A DNA stretch of 64,000 nt from BD2-11 sp965115885 (lineage in GTDB: Bacteria; Gemmatimonadota; Gemmatimonadetes; Longimicrobiales; Gaopeijiaceae): assembly GCA_965115885.1 (NCBI GenBank), contig OZ220479.1, forward strand, positions 2,294,001 to 2,358,000. Reading direction: 5' to 3'. The stretch's first letter is position 1, and each line of letters opens with the position of its first letter. Shown piece after piece: positions 60,767 to 64,000 of this stretch. Both the position numbers and the translations under genes were made by a program. Under the pieces are notes generated by a model, which worked only from the letters and a program-made list of their open reading frames with translations, had not been told where the DNA came from and made no database searches.

Positions 60767-62020
60767 TTACGCCGCCGCCGCGACCGCCGCTCCGGCCGTC
60801 GCCAGACCCTGCAGGCTACGCGGAGTCCCGAAACCGAATCGCCTGCGCATGAGAAGCCCCAAGTTGCACGCGGCAGCCTGGATCATGATCCGTTTTCGGA
60901 TCTCCTCCCGTCCCCGCACGTGAACCCGCCGTAGACCTCCCGTCTCCAGCATGTGCGCAAAACCCCGCTCCAGCTTCTCACCTCTCGCCCGCAACAGCCG
61001 CTTCCCACGCTTCCCCCGGATCCTGCGCCGGTTCGCATACGTCGCCTTCTGCGCGTCCCGCTTGTTCTTCCATTTCCGACGACCTCGGTTCGGCTCGCTC
61101 ACATAGCTTCGCAGTCCCCGCTCCGCCACCCCCGTCATCGTCGCGTTCGCGTGATATCCCTTGTCCGCCACTACCTCCTTCGGCTCCTTCCCAAGTTCTC
61201 TCAGCCCTTCGGTCGCCGCGTCCAGCGTTTTCGGCAGCGACGCCACGTCTCCCCCTTCCATCGACTGGACCGTCGCCGCCACCACCGCTCCCGTCTCCAT
61301 GTCCACCGCCTGCTCGAACTTGTGGGCCATGTGCGTGCGACCGTCCTTCATCTTCGTACTGCGCGCCTCCGGGTCGTGCGGATGCACCCAGTCCTCGTTC
61401 GACGCCTTGTTCTTGCGCTTCCGGTCGAGCTTCGCGAGGTCCTCGCGCGTCGGCGCTTCGATCCCCGACGCCACCGCCAACTCCTCCAGCCACTCGGTGT
61501 AGCCCTGCAACGTGTCGCGCCGCACGATCGCGCGCATCGCCGCGTTCGCCTCCAGCGTCGTCGCGTCCACCCCGAGCGTCTTGCCCTTCAGGAGCCCCGA
61601 CTCGTCCAGCAGATTCAGCACCCAGTCGAACACCTTCTTGTGGGCTTCCACGCTCAGCCGCTTGCGCGTCTTGGACAGACCCGAGTGTTCCGGCGGATTC
61701 CGGTCCAGCGTGTAGCTGTAGCCGAGAAACTCGCGAAGGGAAAGCGAGTCCGCACACCGCCACGCGATGCCGCGCTCCGAGCCGATGCCCTCGAGATACC
61801 CGACCAGCAGCATCCTGAAGTACACGGCGGGCGGAATCCCCGGTCGTCCGCGAGTTTTCGAATAGAAGTCGACGCAAGCTCGTTCCGCGAACTCGTCGAA
61901 TCCGTTCGCGTCGAGCATTTTGTTCAATGCCCGATAGAACGGGCTGCCCAACGACCGAATCCGGTTCGACGCGACGAACATCTCCATCTGCGGCTCCTTT
62001 AGCCGCTTGCCGATCGCCAT
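60767..62020 (-). CDS. IS1182-like (IS5-superfamily) transposase
   Basis: A 417-residue DDE transposase. The N-terminal DUF772-type region has PFYRALNKMLDANGFDEFAE, GRPGIPPAVYFRMLLVGYLEGI and SLREFLGYSYTLDRNPPEHSGLSKTRKRL. The catalytic core has LGVDATTLEANAAMRAIVRRD (first Asp), VADKGYHANATM (second Asp) and HVRGREEIRKR near the Glu, ending CNLGLLMRRRFG. The frame is intact. Terminal repeats could not be defined, so only the gene is reported. It sits between ilvE and the right-edge defence genes. Confidence 0.93.
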   Translation of the reverse strand: MAIGKRLKEPQMEMFVASNRIRSLGSPFYRALNKMLDANGFDEFAERACVDFYSKTRGRPGIPPAVYFRMLLVGYLEGIGSERGIAWRCADSLSLREFLGYSYTLDRNPPEHSGLSKTRKRLSVEAHKKVFDWVLNLLDESGLLKGKTLGVDATTLEANAAMRAIVRRDTLQGYTEWLEELAVASGIEAPTREDLAKLDRKRKNKASNEDWVHPHDPEARSTKMKDGRTHMAHKFEQAVDMETGAVVAATVQSMEGGDVASLPKTLDAATEGLRELGKEPKEVVADKGYHANATMTGVAERGLRSYVSEPNRGRRKWKNKRDAQKATYANRRRIRGKRGKRLLRARGEKLERGFAHMLETGGLRRVHVRGREEIRKRIMIQAAACNLGLLMRRRFGFGTPRSLQGLATAGAAVAAAA

Positions 62021-62094
62021 CTACGCACTCCATGGCTGAGGTCTTCGTAGAACCTGTAATCTAACCAAACCATGCGGTCAGTGCGACGACGACT

Positions 62095-63798
62095 TTATCC
62101 ACGGGCTGATAGCTTTTCCCCGATTTCGGGATCGATCTCGTCATCGGGAACATGATCGACAAGCTTGTAGAAACTCCCCTTCCTCATAAGGTTGGGGATA
62201 CCGATCGCCTGGAAGTATGCCCCGAATAGCGGCGTCAAGAACTCATCGCTCACCTTGACGTCATTGTCCCAAGGCGACATCTCTTTCAACAGGCGCAGGG
62301 CCTTGCCGACGTCCGAAACAGCCTCCCGCATGGCCTTCAATCTCCTGTCGGCTTCCGATGGGGCGAAGAGAGGCATCGGTTCGCTCGCCATTGCGTCAGC
62401 GCGCGCATACGCTTCGAGAGTCGCTTCGGAACACAGATAGTTCTCGATCTCCCGCCGTTCCCAGAGCAGATATTCAAGATACTGATCTTTCGGCATACCT
62501 TTTTTGAGATGGTCAAAGAGGGCTGTCCCCTTGAGGCCGGGAAGCGCTTCTCTTAAGCCGTGGAAGTGATGCGAGGCAGCACGCGGATTGTTACCGACAT
62601 ATAAAACGAACGGTCTTTCCAGCGCCCGAACAGCCTCGCTCTTGCCCAGACGTCGGGCGAAAGCTTGCAATATCGCCAAGTCCGTGGAGCCTTCGAGGTA
62701 CAACACCCAGCCGGTCTGCTCAGCTTGATAATACCGATCGAAGCCAATCTCGGCCAGTGCCTTGCGCACTTGGCTCCGTCCGTCGCCAATCCGGTGCGGC
62801 TTCCCCACGAAAGCGATCACCAAGTCCTTGTCGGCCGCTTCGTTCAGCAGCACTTCGGAATGACTTGCCGCAATGATTTGATTGCCGTTATCCGAAGCCA
62901 CTTCGGATATAAGTTTATATACTTGGCGCTGGCGCAGGATCTCCAGATGGGCGTCAGGTTCGTCAAGCAGAACGACAGCGCCGGGGTTGGCGTACATGTA
63001 GGCGAGAATCAGGAGAGTCTGCTGCAGTCCCCGTCCGCTCGACGAGAGATCGAGAGCCGAACCGCGCTCTCGATATCCCATGGTGATTTCTCCCCTCTCT
63101 TCAATATAGCAAGGTTTTTCGATCTCTACTGCAAAGAGCATTTTGATCTGTTCCGTCAGCGATTCCCAACGATCCGGATCCCGCTCCAGGATGCGGAGAC
63201 ACAGATTGCGGAGGACTTCGGCGGTACGGCCTTCGCCAACCCTGACATTCACCGCCCCCTGATCGAGTCTTGTTTCGGTCGCGGCGAGACCGGACAAGGG
63301 AGGAAGAAAGGCGATACGCACCGAACCCGCTTCGTGCGGGACCGGCATCCTCTTGGGCCGCCTGCCTCCTTCGAGTCGAAGCGGACGACAATAGAACGAC
63401 TCCTCGTTGGCATAGTCGAATTCAAGGCCGCAACTCCACACCTTGTCCTTGTCGATCCCCTCAACAACAAGATCAATGCGCACATTGTCCGTCCGCTGTT
63501 TGCCCTCAACTTTACGAACGTCGCGAACATGCAGGTCCCGCCACAGGAGCTTGGCCGCAGGGTGCGGGATAGCGAGCAAGTCCCGCCGATTGACCGTGAC
63601 TCCGGCCCGCCTCTTCGGTACAGTTTTGCCGCCGCGTTTTTCATTCCAACGCTTGACGCCGACATCCCATAGAGCTAGCGCCTGCATGGCCGAAGTCTTG
63701 CCGGAATTGTTCGGCCCGATGAAAACAACAGGGTTGCCCAGTTCGATCTCGACCTCGTCGAAGCGCTTGAAGTTATACGCGATAAGTTTGGTGAGCAT
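62095..63798 (-). CDS. OLD-like AAA ATPase with Toprim-type C-terminus
   Basis: A 567-residue protein. Walker A is FIGPNNSGKTS (26-36), the signature LDLSSSGRGLQQTLLIL (249-265), Walker B VVLLDEPDAHLE (275-286) and the H-loop AASHSE (310-315). The C-terminal part has VLYLEGSTDLAILQAFARRLG (365-385), a Toprim-like Glu strand, ALFDHLKKG (426-434) where the DxD motif is expected but only one Asp remains, and WERREIENYL (446-455), as in DUF4435/Toprim nucleases. This architecture occurs in OLD-family and PARIS-like antiphage systems. ATG 63798 has GGAG nine bases upstream. It follows an HsdM remnant. Confidence 0.85.
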   Translation of the reverse strand: MLTKLIAYNFKRFDEVEIELGNPVVFIGPNNSGKTSAMQALALWDVGVKRWNEKRGGKTVPKRRAGVTVNRRDLLAIPHPAAKLLWRDLHVRDVRKVEGKQRTDNVRIDLVVEGIDKDKVWSCGLEFDYANEESFYCRPLRLEGGRRPKRMPVPHEAGSVRIAFLPPLSGLAATETRLDQGAVNVRVGEGRTAEVLRNLCLRILERDPDRWESLTEQIKMLFAVEIEKPCYIEERGEITMGYRERGSALDLSSSGRGLQQTLLILAYMYANPGAVVLLDEPDAHLEILRQRQVYKLISEVASDNGNQIIAASHSEVLLNEAADKDLVIAFVGKPHRIGDGRSQVRKALAEIGFDRYYQAEQTGWVLYLEGSTDLAILQAFARRLGKSEAVRALERPFVLYVGNNPRAASHHFHGLREALPGLKGTALFDHLKKGMPKDQYLEYLLWERREIENYLCSEATLEAYARADAMASEPMPLFAPSEADRRLKAMREAVSDVGKALRLLKEMSPWDNDVKVSDEFLTPLFGAYFQAIGIPNLMRKGSFYKLVDHVPDDEIDPEIGEKLSARG

Positions 63799-63817
63799 CC
63801 GATGCTTCTCCCATTTC

Positions 63818-64000
63818 TCAGGCGTTGGATTGCGAATCCGTTATCCACTCGGCGAGCACCGTTGCGCAGCACTCCTCGAAGGTGTCGGAGACGTATTTGA
63901 GGAAGATGAGGCCGAACACGATGTGCATGTATTCGGAGACGGCCATCGAACCTCGGAGCGTGTCGGCCATCTCCCACAGCTCGGCTTCGCAGCCGGTCGT
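63818..64000 (-). pseudogene. Type I restriction methyltransferase HsdM, N-terminal fragment
   Basis: From the right edge the minus strand reads ELWEMADTLRGSMAVSEYMH and then IVFGLIFLKYVSDTFEE, the conserved HsdM N-terminal helical domain, and then stops at 63818 after about 17 unrelated residues. A full HsdM has about 500 residues, so the gene is truncated here. Its beginning lies outside the window. The AAA gene starts 20 bp after the stop. Confidence 0.7.

Noticed and set aside
60767..62095. Terminal inverted repeats of the IS1182-like element
   Set aside because: I compared both flanks and found no convincing matching ends, so no element boundary is claimed.
8..63990. CRISPR array, tRNA or rRNA genes
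   Set aside because: No regularly spaced repeats, cloverleaf with conserved T-loop, or rRNA core sequence was recognised by eye; a tRNAscan-SE or Infernal run would be decisive.

Overview
The window is GC-rich, densely packed bacterial chromosome carrying several lower-GC insertions. Gene content (groESL under a CIRCE element, small TonB-plug-like exported protein, Tol-type beta-propeller fused to an amidohydrolase, DUF1080 sugar genes with Tat signals, many GTG/TTG starts) suggests Gemmatimonadota or a close relative. That placement is inference; no rRNA or marker tree is available here.

Layout. The left edge (1-269, minus) is the start of a DUF262 protein cut by the window. Positions 838-20551 are mostly housekeeping: a frameshifted plug-domain protein, thrS, groEL/groES with promoter and CIRCE operator, a periplasmic propeller-amidohydrolase, then a minus-strand run secD-secF-tatD-mutL-miaA-uppP-birA-coaX with overlapping stops and starts, a DCC-motif (DUF393) protein and plus-strand murB. 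Positions 20561-23141 are a low-GC two-gene cassette: a membrane/coiled-coil protein interrupted at a 15-base homopolymer, and an exported vWA-like protein. Next come an alpha/beta hydrolase, a Lon-N-domain protein, a MATE exporter, a DUF2203 protein and a 55-aa protein.

Positions 26868-36688 are a plus-strand carbohydrate locus: two Gfo/Idh/MocA oxidoreductases, DUF1080, two sugar isomerase/epimerases, a GMC oxidoreductase with its gluconate-2-dehydrogenase-subunit-3 partner, and an MFS transporter. By family knowledge it fits glycoside breakdown through 3-keto intermediates. Positions 36684-41410 are a lower-GC island bounded by 39-bp near-identical direct repeats. It holds a TIGR04255 gene, an HTH gene with an operator-like inverted repeat, an unknown HDCD-motif gene, a decayed Sel1 copy and a complete IS3-family element with a 3-bp target duplication. 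An intact Sel1-repeat gene follows.

Positions 43168-49449 carry an M20 peptidase, a DUF3299 + ABC ATPase + permease unit that resembles zinc-responsive zrg loci, a sialidase-like lipoprotein and a small membrane protein. Positions 49676-52991 are a three-gene overlapping cassette, DUF262 / DUF3696 ATPase / unknown, which looks like an antiphage system, possibly Menshen-like. Positions 53019-60254 return to core metabolism: thrC, thrB, an FAD disulfide oxidoreductase, a VTT membrane protein, cupin, SDR and ilvE. The right edge has an IS1182-like transposase, an OLD-like ATPase-Toprim gene and a truncated type I methyltransferase (HsdM) fragment, so a second defence locus probably extends past 64000.

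No tRNA, rRNA or CRISPR array was recognised.
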